Source: Microtetraspora malaysiensis
GTDB taxonomy: Bacteria > Actinomycetota > Actinomycetes > Streptosporangiales > Streptosporangiaceae
Assembly: GCF_001528665.1 (NCBI RefSeq)
Contig: NZ_BBYJ01000013.1
Span: 118,422-182,421, forward strand
DNA: 64,000 bases
Reading direction: 5' to 3'
The notes below the pieces were generated by a model, which was given only the letters and a program-made list of their open reading frames with translations, made no database searches and was not told the origin of the DNA. Shown in pieces: positions 51,369 to 59,465 of this stretch. Every line of letters starts with the position of its first letter. The first letter of the stretch is position 1. Position numbers and translations under genes: made by a program.

Positions 51369-52322
51369 TCAGCACGGGCGAGCGTTGGGAGAACGAGATG
51401 AACTCTTCGAAGGCACGATCGCCCCACGATGCCCGATGACCGTCGCCGCGCAGGCCGACCCGGCCGCGACCGCGTCGGCCGCCGAAGCACCCGCCAGCCG
51501 GGCGGCGAGGTAGGCGCCGTTGAACGAATCCCCGGCTCCGGTCGTGTCGACGACCCGTTCCACCCGCCGGGTAGCCAATGCGTGCAGTTCTCCCCCTTTG
51601 CCGCCTGGTTTGCAGATCGTCACCTCGGAGGCTCCCTGTTTGACGATCACCTCATCGGCGCCCGCATCGAGATAGCGGCGGCCGCACTCCTCGACCGGAT
51701 GATCGCCCCAGAGCTGGATCTCATCGTCCATCGACGGCAGGGCGATGGTCACCAGGGGAAGAACCTCCGCGACGGCCGTACGCGCGTCGTCCCGGCACGC
51801 CCATCCGCGGGGCCGGTAATTGCTGTCGAACGCGATCCGGCCGCCGTTGGCCCGGGTCCCGCGAAGTGCGGCCAGTAGCCGGCTCCGCGCCTCCGGACGC
51901 AGGATCGACAGGGTGATGCCGGAGAGATAGACGAGGTCGGCCGCGGCGATCCCCTCGTCGACCTCGGCCGGATAGTGAGCGCTGAAGCATTCGCGGGCCG
52001 CGGAGCTGTCCCGGTAGTACGTGAAGCTGCGTTCGCCGTCGTCATCGGTGTGGACCAGGTAGAGCCCGATGGTCCGGTCCGGGTGCCGCCAGAGGTGTTC
52101 GGTGTGGACGCCCTCGGCACGGACGGCCTCCGCGAGGCCGTCGCTGAGCTCGTCACGTCCGATCGCCGAGGCGAAGCCCACCGTCACCTGAGGGGCGTGC
52201 CGCTTGAGATAGACGGCGGTGTTGAAGACGTCTCCCGCAAAGCCGGTCTGGAGAAGACCGTCGGGACGGCGGACGAGTTCGAGCATGCACTCGCCCACCG
52301 CCACGACGGTCGGGGCTGCCAT
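51369..52322 (-). CDS. PfkB-family carbohydrate kinase (2-keto-3-deoxygluconate kinase-like)
   Basis: 317 residues from ATG 52322; an in-frame GTG at 52328 overlaps the transporter stop (GTGA). Signature regions are VVAVGECMLELVRR at the start, GFAGDVFNTAVYLKR, IAFDSNYRPRGW and the catalytic DTTGAGDSFNGAYLAARLAG. The layout matches KdgK-type kinases that phosphorylate 2-keto-3-deoxygluconate or related sugars at the expense of ATP. It is coupled to an MHS-type permease and faces a GntR regulator, so a carboxylated sugar or aldonate pathway is plausible. The C-terminal tail after GHRGAIVPS is short and polar. Confidence 0.9.
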   Translation of the reverse strand: MAAPTVVAVGECMLELVRRPDGLLQTGFAGDVFNTAVYLKRHAPQVTVGFASAIGRDELSDGLAEAVRAEGVHTEHLWRHPDRTIGLYLVHTDDDGERSFTYYRDSSAARECFSAHYPAEVDEGIAAADLVYLSGITLSILRPEARSRLLAALRGTRANGGRIAFDSNYRPRGWACRDDARTAVAEVLPLVTIALPSMDDEIQLWGDHPVEECGRRYLDAGADEVIVKQGASEVTICKPGGKGGELHALATRRVERVVDTTGAGDSFNGAYLAARLAGASAADAVAAGSACAATVIGHRGAIVPSKSSSRSPNARPC

Positions 52323-52324
52323 GG

Positions 52325-53734
52325 TCACGACGTGGTGTGGTTCCGCAGTGGGTCCGCCGGCTGGGCCGGGCCTTCCGCGGACCGGGCGGCGGCCGGCTCC
52401 CCCATCCCGTCAGCCGTGGAGGATGCGGCGCCGACCAGGTCGACGTGCCGGGTCTCGGGCGCGGCGAGCAGGGCGAGGAACGTGATGGCGCTGAGGCCGA
52501 TCGTCATCAGCCCGACCGGCCAGCTGGCACCGCCCGCGGCCTCGGTGAGGGCGACGGCGGCCAGCGGGGCCAGACCGCCCGACAACGCGGCGCTGACCTC
52601 ACGGCCGAGGACGAGCCCACTGAGCCGGACACGGGAGGAGAACAGCTCGGAGAAGAAGGAGCCCTGTGCCCCGAGCATCGAGGCGATGCCGATCCCGATG
52701 CCGAGGACCATCGCGATGATGACGGCCGTCTCGGACTTGGTGTCGACCAGCATGAAGAACGGGAAGGCGAACACGGCGGAGAACCCCGCGCCGAAGAGGT
52801 ACACCGGCTTGCGGCCCACACGATCGGACAGCGCGCCGAACAGCGGCGTGGTCACCAAGGCGACGGCCGCGGCCGCGGCTACGCCGATGGGGCCGACCGT
52901 GGCCGCCATGCCCAGGGTGCCCACGATGTAGGTGACGACGAAGGTCTGGTAGACGTAGCTGACCCCGCTCTGAGCGACCTGTGATCCCATGACCACCAGG
53001 AGCGGGCCGCGCTGCTGCCTGAGCAGATCCTTGATCGGTGACTCCGCGACCGCGTCCTGCTTCTGCAGCTCCTGGAACGCGGGGGTCTCATTCACCCGCA
53101 GCCGGATGAACATCGCCAGTGCGATCATCAGCACGCTGGCGAGGAACGGGATGCGCCATCCCCAGGCCAGGAAATCCTCTTCGGGCAGCCGCGTCAGCAG
53201 CGCGAAGGTCCCGGAGGAGAGCAGCAGGCCGATGTAGACCCCGACGCCGGGGAAGGCCCCGAAGAGGCCGCGCCTGCGCGGCGGGGCGTTCTCCGCCGAG
53301 AGCACCGCCGCGCCGCCGAACTCCGCGCCGGCGCCGAAGCCCTGCAACAGACGCAGCGCGATCAGCAGGATCGGCGCCCAGACCCCGGCGGCCTCGTAGC
53401 TGGGGACGACGCCGATGAGGGTTGTCGCGCCGCCCATCAGGAGCAGCGTGATGATGAGGACCTTCTTGCGCCCGATCCGGTCTCCGAGGGCGCCGAAGTA
53501 GACGCCGCCGAGCGGGCGGATCAGAAATCCGAGGGCGAGGGTGGCGAACGCGGCGAGGGTTCCGACGAAGGCGTCCTCGGTAGGAAAGATGATCTTATTG
53601 AAGACGAGGGACGCTGCGGCCCCGTAGAGGAAGTAGTCGTACCACTCGAGTGCCGAGCCGACGAGCGCGGCGCCGGCCACGGCCCCCAGCGATGAGCGCT
53701 GCGGCTCTTCCTTGGAATGTGTGCGTGCTGCCAT
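52325..53734 (-). CDS. MHS-family MFS permease (proton symporter)
   Basis: 469 residues from ATG 53734 with AGGAGGA upstream. About twelve hydrophobic segments are seen; the MFS loops FGALGDRIGRKKVLI and FGALSDRVGRKPVYL follow helix 2 and helix 8. The N-terminal EWYDYFLYGAAASLVF and RLLQGFGAGAEFGGA are features of the metabolite:H+ symporter family (ProP, ShiA, KgtP types). It likely imports an organic acid or zwitterion for the neighbouring catabolic genes. Its promoter faces the phased operators at 53838-53895. Confidence 0.94.
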   Translation of the reverse strand: MAARTHSKEEPQRSSLGAVAGAALVGSALEWYDYFLYGAAASLVFNKIIFPTEDAFVGTLAAFATLALGFLIRPLGGVYFGALGDRIGRKKVLIITLLLMGGATTLIGVVPSYEAAGVWAPILLIALRLLQGFGAGAEFGGAAVLSAENAPPRRRGLFGAFPGVGVYIGLLLSSGTFALLTRLPEEDFLAWGWRIPFLASVLMIALAMFIRLRVNETPAFQELQKQDAVAESPIKDLLRQQRGPLLVVMGSQVAQSGVSYVYQTFVVTYIVGTLGMAATVGPIGVAAAAAVALVTTPLFGALSDRVGRKPVYLFGAGFSAVFAFPFFMLVDTKSETAVIIAMVLGIGIGIASMLGAQGSFFSELFSSRVRLSGLVLGREVSAALSGGLAPLAAVALTEAAGGASWPVGLMTIGLSAITFLALLAAPETRHVDLVGAASSTADGMGEPAAARSAEGPAQPADPLRNHTTS

Positions 53735-53837
53735 GGAGGTTCCTCCTGCGAAAGGGCGCCGACCCGGCCGGGCTCGTCCGGTCGTCGCTGGCCCTGTTGA
53801 GGCGACAACGTATCCGGCACCCTGGCGAGGGTCAATG

Positions 53838-53895
53838 ATTTGTACGATGAATCGAGAGTATTTGTCTGATGAAACCGACCGATTCATCGGATGAA
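53838..53895. promoter_or_regulatory. Three 14-bp operator-like repeats with exact 22-bp spacing
   Basis: ATTTGTACGATGAA (53838), ATTTGTCTGATGAA (53860) and ATTCATCGGATGAA (53882); each shares ATT..T..GATGAA and the last is near-palindromic (TTCATCGGATGAA). They lie between the MFS gene and the GntR regulator, where a FadR-type repressor of both genes would bind. Confidence 0.72.
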
Positions 53896-53993
53896 GGTGG
53901 ACGCTCGGTACGGCGAGAGCGTAGGGTGAGGGCCGTGCAGCGCGCGTCTGACGCTCCGCTGCCGGTGCACGCCGTCGAAGACTGGGAGGACCG

Positions 53994-54758
53994 GTGCCCG
54001 GGGAACACCTGTATCCCTCGCGTGGAGTCCATGGGACCGTCGTCCGGGCCCTGGGGGTCGCGATCGTGTCCGGTCGCTACGCGCCCGGGACCACCCTGCC
54101 GACCGAGGACCAACTCGTCGCCGAGCTGGGCGTGAGCCGCTCCGCGCTCCGCGAGGGGATCCGGGTCCTGGCCGGCAAGGGCCTGGTGGAGCCGCAGACC
54201 AGACGCGGGACGATCGTCCGCCCACCCGACCGGTGGCATCTGCTGGATCCCGACATCCTGGTCTGGCGCTACGAGAGCACGACCTCGGCGGCGGACTTCG
54301 ACGACCTCACCGGACTGCGCATGGTCCTGGAGCCGTCCGCGGCCAGGATGGCCGCCGAGCGTTCGACACCCGCACTGATCAAGCCGATCGAGGCGGCGCT
54401 CGAAGAGATGCGCCGCACCGTGGACGACACCGAGTCCTTCATCGAGGCGGACCTGGCCTTCCACAGCGGCATCGTCGCCGCCACCGACAACAATCTGCTG
54501 GTCCACCTCAACAACATGATGGGCATCGCCTTGAGCGCCCATCGGCACGTGCACACCCGCAGCCGCACACGCCACCGCAAGACCATCGGCGAGCACCGCC
54601 GGATCCTCGACGCGATCCGCGATCACGACCCCGACCAGGCCGAACTGGCCATGCGGGAGCTGGTCGAGCGGGCCCACCAGGACGTTCTCTACTACACCGG
54701 CCGGGCGCGCCGGTCCGGCGCTTTCGCGCGCCGCAAGGACTCCGACCCCGGAGCCTGA
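53994..54758 (+). CDS. GntR/FadR-subfamily transcriptional regulator
   Basis: 254 residues from GTG 53994 with GGGAGGA upstream. The N-terminal winged helix is GRYAPGTTLPTEDQLVAELG followed by VSRSALREGIRVLAGKGLVE; the C-terminal all-helical FCD domain has the metal/ligand pattern DLAFHSGIVAATDNN, LVEH-like IGEHRRILDAIRDHD. FadR-type members repress sugar-acid, organic-acid or amino-acid catabolism until the substrate binds. It is transcribed away from the MFS/kinase operon and is followed by the CoA-transferase operon, so it probably controls both sides through the phased repeats upstream. Confidence 0.94.
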   Translation: MPGEHLYPSRGVHGTVVRALGVAIVSGRYAPGTTLPTEDQLVAELGVSRSALREGIRVLAGKGLVEPQTRRGTIVRPPDRWHLLDPDILVWRYESTTSAADFDDLTGLRMVLEPSAARMAAERSTPALIKPIEAALEEMRRTVDDTESFIEADLAFHSGIVAATDNNLLVHLNNMMGIALSAHRHVHTRSRTRHRKTIGEHRRILDAIRDHDPDQAELAMRELVERAHQDVLYYTGRARRSGAFARRKDSDPGA

Positions 54759-54829
54759 CGCCCCTCAATCCCACTCCGAATTCGACCAGGCCGCAGACGA
54801 ACGAGTCGGCGGTCCAGGAGAGGCATGCC

Positions 54830-56020
54830 ATGAGCGTTCTCGAAGGCTACCGAGTCCTCGATCTGTCCATAGCGATGTCCGGCCCCTTCGCCGCCGCCAG
54901 GCTCGGCGATCTGGGAGCCGACGTGATCAAGGTGGAGCCGACCACCGGCGAGTGGCAGCGGCACGTGTCCGCGGGCGGCGCCGTCGGCAACCGCATCAAC
55001 GTCAGCTTCCTGTCGCTCAACCGCAACAAGCGCAGCATCGCGGTCAACCTCAAGGATCCCGAGGGGCGCGAGGCGGTTCTCGAACTCGCCAAGAACGCCG
55101 ACGTCTTCCTGCAGAACTACCGCCCCGGCGTCGCCGAGCGCCTGGGAGTGGACTACGAGTCCATCCGGGCCGTCAACCCGGAGATCGTCTACGTCTCGAT
55201 CTCCGGCTACGGCGAGACCGGCCCTTACGCCCACCGTCCCGGGCAGGACCTGCTGCTGCAGGGCATGTCCGGCTTCATGAAGAGCGCCGGGCGCGCCGGT
55301 GACCCCTCCCACCCGGCCCCGCTGTACGTCGTCGACGCCGTCACCGCCTCGACCGCCTTCGAAGCGGTACTGGCCGGCCTGCTGCACAAGGAGCGCACCG
55401 GCGAGGGGCAGCTGATCACGGTCAACATGCTCGACGCGATCATCGCCTTCCAGCTCCAGGAGATGAGCATCTTCACCAAGGGCGGCGTCGAGGCGGCACG
55501 CACCGACGAGCCCCACGCCCACGTCTACATCCGCGCCCCCTACGGCGCCTTCGAAACCGCCGACCGCGAGATCGTCCTCGCGTTCCCCGAACTGCCGCTG
55601 CTCGGCCGGCTGCTGGACATCCCCGAACTGCTCGACATGGACTCCGAGCGCGACGGCCACGAACGTCGCGACGAGGTCTTCCGGCTGGTCGCCGCCCGGT
55701 TGAAGGAACGCGGCGCGCAGGAATGGCTTGACCTGTTCGACTCCCACGGCGTCTGGGCCGGCCCGGTGTACGGCTACCCGGACGTCCCCGGCGACCCCCA
55801 GGTTCGGCACAACGGCTCGTTGCTCACCTATGAGCACCCCACCGAGGGCACGGTCACCACGCCGGGCTTCCCCATCAAGTTCAGCCGCACGCCGTCCGCC
55901 CTTCGCCACCCGACGCCGCTCGTCGGCCAGCACTCCCGCGAGGTGCTGCGCGAGGCCGGTCTCAGCCACGAGAAGATCGACGCGATGCTCGCTTCCGGCA
56001 GCATCTCCACCGAGCAGTGA
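54830..56020 (+). CDS. Class III (CaiB/BaiF) CoA-transferase
   Basis: 396 residues from ATG 54830 behind CAGGAGAGG. Conserved blocks are YRVLDLSIAMSGPFAAARLGD, LGADVIKVE, SLNRNKRSIAVNLKDPEG, QNYRPGVAERLG, VYVSISGYGETGPY and the active-site Asp in LYVVDAVTAS. Family members move CoA between carboxylic acids (carnitine, formyl, succinyl and bile-acid types). With the enoyl-CoA hydratase two genes on, it would activate a carboxylic acid as its CoA thioester and hydrate or dehydrate it. It overlaps the next gene by four bases. Confidence 0.94.
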   Translation: MSVLEGYRVLDLSIAMSGPFAAARLGDLGADVIKVEPTTGEWQRHVSAGGAVGNRINVSFLSLNRNKRSIAVNLKDPEGREAVLELAKNADVFLQNYRPGVAERLGVDYESIRAVNPEIVYVSISGYGETGPYAHRPGQDLLLQGMSGFMKSAGRAGDPSHPAPLYVVDAVTASTAFEAVLAGLLHKERTGEGQLITVNMLDAIIAFQLQEMSIFTKGGVEAARTDEPHAHVYIRAPYGAFETADREIVLAFPELPLLGRLLDIPELLDMDSERDGHERRDEVFRLVAARLKERGAQEWLDLFDSHGVWAGPVYGYPDVPGDPQVRHNGSLLTYEHPTEGTVTTPGFPIKFSRTPSALRHPTPLVGQHSREVLREAGLSHEKIDAMLASGSISTEQ

Positions 56021-57177
56021 ACGCCCGGCTGCGCGGCCTGACCTGGGACCATCCACGCGGTTACGCGCCGCTGGAAGAACTGGCCGGGCTCGACCGCACC
56101 GGCGACCAGTCCTACGGGCGCGTACCCGGCACCGTCAGCTGGGACCGCCATCCGCTGGAAGGTTTCGAGTCCACCCCACTCGTCGAACTCGCCGGCACCT
56201 ATGACCTCCTCGTCATCGACCATCCGCACCTCGCGGACGCGGTCGAGTCCGGTGCGCTGCGCCCGATCGACGAGCTGGTGAGCGCGGACGAGCTCGACAC
56301 CTGGCGACGACGATCCGTCGGCCCGTCCTTCGACAGCTACCACCACGCCATGCGGCAGTGGGCCGTACCGCTGGACGCGGCGACCCAGGTGCTCGCCGTC
56401 CGTCCGGACGGGCCGCCTCCCGAGGCGACCCGCACGTGGACGGACATACTCGACCTCGCCCGCCGAGGAAGCATCGCCCTGTGCCTGGGGGGACCCCACG
56501 CCTTTCTCACCTGGACCTCGCTCGCCATCGCGCACGGGGGCCGGCCTGCGGGACCCGAGGTCTACGTGGACGAGGAGCCGGCCCTGCGGGCGATGGAGAT
56601 CCTGACCGAACTTCACCGTCACTGCGATGCCGCGCTCGCCGACAGGAACCCCGTCCAGGTCCTTGAGGCGCTGGCCTCGGGTACCGGGCCCGACCTGTGC
56701 CCGCTGGTCTACGGCTACGTCACCTACAGCGACACCGACGACCGCGGGCCCGCGGTCGCGTTCCGGAACGCTCCACTCGGGCCGTCCGGTCACATCGGCA
56801 GCGTCCTCGGCGGCACCGGCGTCGCCGTGTCCCGGCACTGCTCGGAGCCCGAGGTTGCCGCCGCGCACATCCGGCGCCTGATGTCCGCCCGGGTCCAGGA
56901 CGAGCTGATCTCCCGGGTCGGCGGGCAGCCGAGCAGCCGGTCCGCCTGGTCCGACCCCGGCGTGAACGAGCGCTGGGGCGGCTTCTACCGCGATACCCGG
57001 GCCACTGTGGACGCGGCGTGGGTCCGGCCGCGCCGGGTGGGCTGGGTCGAGTTCCAGGACGCGTCCTCCGGTGTCCTCCGTGAGGGCCTCACCCAACGGC
57101 GTCCGGCCCGCGCCATCGTCGACGCCGTGAACACCCTCTATCGCCGCCACATCGGCTCGCTCGAAGGATCGAGGTAA
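56017..57177 (+). CDS. Periplasmic-binding-protein-like protein without signal peptide
   Basis: 386 residues from GTG 56017, overlapping the CoA-transferase stop (GTGA). The overall arrangement (GTYDLLVIDHPHLADAVESG, RQWAVPLDAATQVLAVRPDG, RTWTDILDLARRGSIAL, VSRHCSEPEVAAAHIRRLM) resembles type 2 solute-binding proteins of sugar ABC importers. There is no signal peptide, lipobox or permease gene nearby, so it is probably cytoplasmic. It may be a ligand sensor or chaperone for the substrate of the adjacent acyl-CoA pathway. The assignment rests on fold impression and should be held lightly. Confidence 0.7.
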   Translation: MNARLRGLTWDHPRGYAPLEELAGLDRTGDQSYGRVPGTVSWDRHPLEGFESTPLVELAGTYDLLVIDHPHLADAVESGALRPIDELVSADELDTWRRRSVGPSFDSYHHAMRQWAVPLDAATQVLAVRPDGPPPEATRTWTDILDLARRGSIALCLGGPHAFLTWTSLAIAHGGRPAGPEVYVDEEPALRAMEILTELHRHCDAALADRNPVQVLEALASGTGPDLCPLVYGYVTYSDTDDRGPAVAFRNAPLGPSGHIGSVLGGTGVAVSRHCSEPEVAAAHIRRLMSARVQDELISRVGGQPSSRSAWSDPGVNERWGGFYRDTRATVDAAWVRPRRVGWVEFQDASSGVLREGLTQRRPARAIVDAVNTLYRRHIGSLEGSR

Positions 57178-57182
57178 CTCTC

Positions 57183-57947
57183 ATGCCCCATATCGATCTC
57201 AGCATCACCGACCACGTCGCGACCCTGACGTTGAATCGCCCGGAGAAGCTCAATGCCGTCACCCCGGAGATGACCGACGAGATACGGGGCATCGCGCAGA
57301 GGATCAACACCGACCCCGCCGTCCGCGTCGTCATCCTCACCGGCACCGGCAAGGCGTTCTGCGCCGGGAGCGACATCAAGGAGCTCGATACCTACCCGAC
57401 GCCCTGGGCATTTCGCGACCGCCCGGACTACTGCGACGCCGTACGCGGGATCCGCAAGCCCGTGATCGCCGCCGTGAACGGCTATGCCTTCGGCGGCGGG
57501 CTGGAGCTCGCCATGTCCTGTGACATCCGCCTCGCCGCCGACACGGCGTCCTTCGCCGCGCCCGAGATCAAGCTCGGCTGGATCGGCGGCGGCGGCATGG
57601 CGGCTTTCCTCACCCACAGCATCGGGCCCTCCAACGCCGCCAAGATGATCTACACCGGAGATCCCGTCGACGCCGGACAAGCCCTCACCTGGGGTCTCGT
57701 CTCCTCCCTGCACCCGGTGGACGAACTCCTGCCCGCCGCGCGGGAACTCGCCGACCGGATCGCGCAGCGCGCCCCGATCGCCGCGCAAACCGGCAAGCTC
57801 AACCTCCGTGCGGCGCACTCCATGCCACTGGAGAACTGCATCCAGTACGAACGCGACCTGCAGACCGTCACCTTCGGCACCGAGGACGCGGCCGAGGGAC
57901 GCGCCGCTTTCCAGCAGAAGCGCAATCCCCAATTCAACGGACGCTGA
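57183..57947 (+). CDS. Enoyl-CoA hydratase/isomerase family protein
   Basis: 254 residues from ATG 57183. Crotonase features are LTLNRPEKLNAVTPEM, TGTGKAFCAGSDIKEL (oxyanion loop), NGYAFGGGLELAMSCDIRLA with the first catalytic Glu region, and APEIKLGWIGGGGM in place of the second Glu block (PE.. then GGG), as in carnitinyl-CoA dehydratase-like members. It is the third gene of the CoA-transferase operon, so it likely hydrates or dehydrates the CoA ester made there. No acyl-CoA dehydrogenase is adjacent. Confidence 0.94.
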   Translation: MPHIDLSITDHVATLTLNRPEKLNAVTPEMTDEIRGIAQRINTDPAVRVVILTGTGKAFCAGSDIKELDTYPTPWAFRDRPDYCDAVRGIRKPVIAAVNGYAFGGGLELAMSCDIRLAADTASFAAPEIKLGWIGGGGMAAFLTHSIGPSNAAKMIYTGDPVDAGQALTWGLVSSLHPVDELLPAARELADRIAQRAPIAAQTGKLNLRAAHSMPLENCIQYERDLQTVTFGTEDAAEGRAAFQQKRNPQFNGR

Positions 57948-58111
57948 CCTCAAAGGCCACCACTTCCCTGCTCGAGAGGCGGCTTCAGGCGACGAGATTC
58001 GGCCAGTCGCCGCTGCGAGCCCGTACGTCCGCGGCCACCTCTTTCACCGACCGGCCGTCGGTGTCGACGCGCAGATCACCTGCGCCGGCGCCGTCGAGCG
58101 GCCGGGCTCGG

Positions 58112-59383
58112 TCATCCCATCACCGTGCCGGTCGAGTCCGCGTTGCGCGGCCGGGCACGGCCGAAGGCGGCGAGCCCTATCTCCAACCGAGTGTGCTCAC
58201 CGACGACGCCGCTCTCACCGTCGATCACGGCCCGCATCAGGCGTCCGACCATGGGAGCATTCTTGAACTGGTTGCCGCTGGTCCCGATCGCGACGTAGAA
58301 GCCCGCGCGTTCCGTGCCGTCGTAGATCGGGGTCCAGTCCTCGGTGACGTCGTAGACGCCGGCGACGCCGATCGGCTTGCCGGGCACACCGAGTTCGGGA
58401 AGGCGGCGGGCGGCGCGCGTGACCTGCGCCGCAAAGACCTGCGCGGTGGGATTGGGGTTGGCGGCGTCGGGGTCGTCGACCCACTGCAGCTCGTCACACT
58501 CGGGCTCGGTGCCGCCGACCAGCAGCCCGTCACCCGGGGCGCCCCGCAGGTAGACGCCGAGGTCGAGGTCGGCGACGCACGGGCCGATGCCCTCGCCGTT
58601 GTAGCCGGCCGGCGCGGGCACGTGGTGCACCTCCTGGCGCATCGGCCGGACAGTGACCGACCAGCCTGCGCCGACGCCCGCCAGCGCGTTCAGCCTGCCG
58701 GACCACGGCCCGGCCGCGTTGACGACGACGGGCGCGCTCACGGTCGTGCCGTCGTCGAGCCGGACACCGTTCACCGGACCGTCGCCGAGGACGGCGACCA
58801 CCTGACGCCGGAACAGGAACCGCGCGCCCCGCCGCTTCGCGCCGTTGGCGAGGTTGACGGCGGCCAGACCCGGGTCGTCGACGAAGCCGGAGTCCGGGGT
58901 CCACAGCGCGCCGAGGCGCCGGTCCGTTTCCTCCCAGAAGGCCGGGTCCTCGATGCGCTTCGGAGGCCAGAACCGGCCGGGGTCGAGCCCGGGCATCCGG
59001 CGGGCCAGCTCGTTGGCGTCCCAAACCTCGTACGGGATGCCCGCCCGGTCGAACATCTCGAGGACACGGTCCATCGGCGCGATGTCGACGTCCAGGAACA
59101 CCATGCCGACGCGGTGGAACTTCGCCATCCCGGCGTCGTCCACGCCCTCGAGGTGGTCGGCCCACTTCTCCCAGCAGTGCTTGGACTCCCAGGACAGCGC
59201 GATGCCGTCCCAGGTCGAGTAGTTGAACCGGATCACCGCGCTGGACGCGCTGGTCGACCCCTGGCCGGGCCCGCTCGCCTTGTCGACCACCACCACGGAG
59301 CGGCCCGTCCCGGCCAGCTCGAACGCGATCGAGGAGCCGATCACGCCGGCGCCGACCACCACCACATCTGCTGTCACGCTCAT
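58112..59383 (-). CDS. DAO-family FAD oxidoreductase (sarcosine/dimethylglycine-oxidase-like)
   Basis: 423 residues from ATG 59383 with GAAGGAAG upstream. The N-terminal dinucleotide fold is VVVVGAGVIGSSIAFELAGTG; STSASSAVIRFNYS follows as the flavin-attachment region, with no His or Cys in the usual covalent-link spots obvious. VVVNAAGPWSGRLNALAG and the C-terminal GFYVAIGTSGNQFKNAPMVG are typical of glycine-oxidase/sarcosine-oxidase-like proteins. It likely oxidises a secondary or tertiary amine or an amino acid. It is encoded convergently to the CoA-transferase operon and next to a peptidase. Substrate not known. Confidence 0.9.
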   Translation of the reverse strand: MSVTADVVVVGAGVIGSSIAFELAGTGRSVVVVDKASGPGQGSTSASSAVIRFNYSTWDGIALSWESKHCWEKWADHLEGVDDAGMAKFHRVGMVFLDVDIAPMDRVLEMFDRAGIPYEVWDANELARRMPGLDPGRFWPPKRIEDPAFWEETDRRLGALWTPDSGFVDDPGLAAVNLANGAKRRGARFLFRRQVVAVLGDGPVNGVRLDDGTTVSAPVVVNAAGPWSGRLNALAGVGAGWSVTVRPMRQEVHHVPAPAGYNGEGIGPCVADLDLGVYLRGAPGDGLLVGGTEPECDELQWVDDPDAANPNPTAQVFAAQVTRAARRLPELGVPGKPIGVAGVYDVTEDWTPIYDGTERAGFYVAIGTSGNQFKNAPMVGRLMRAVIDGESGVVGEHTRLEIGLAAFGRARPRNADSTGTVMG

Positions 59384-59465
59384 GTGCACCGTCTTCCTTC
59401 GCGATCCTGGCCACATCGGCGGCCCGCCTGGCTTCGCCGTACGACCCATGCGCCGCCGGAAGGTG

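Noticed and set aside
57948..58111. A terminator from GGCGAC and GTCGCC between the hydratase and DAO genes
   Set aside because: The 6-bp stem with a 12-base loop is too weak to stand out in GC-rich DNA.
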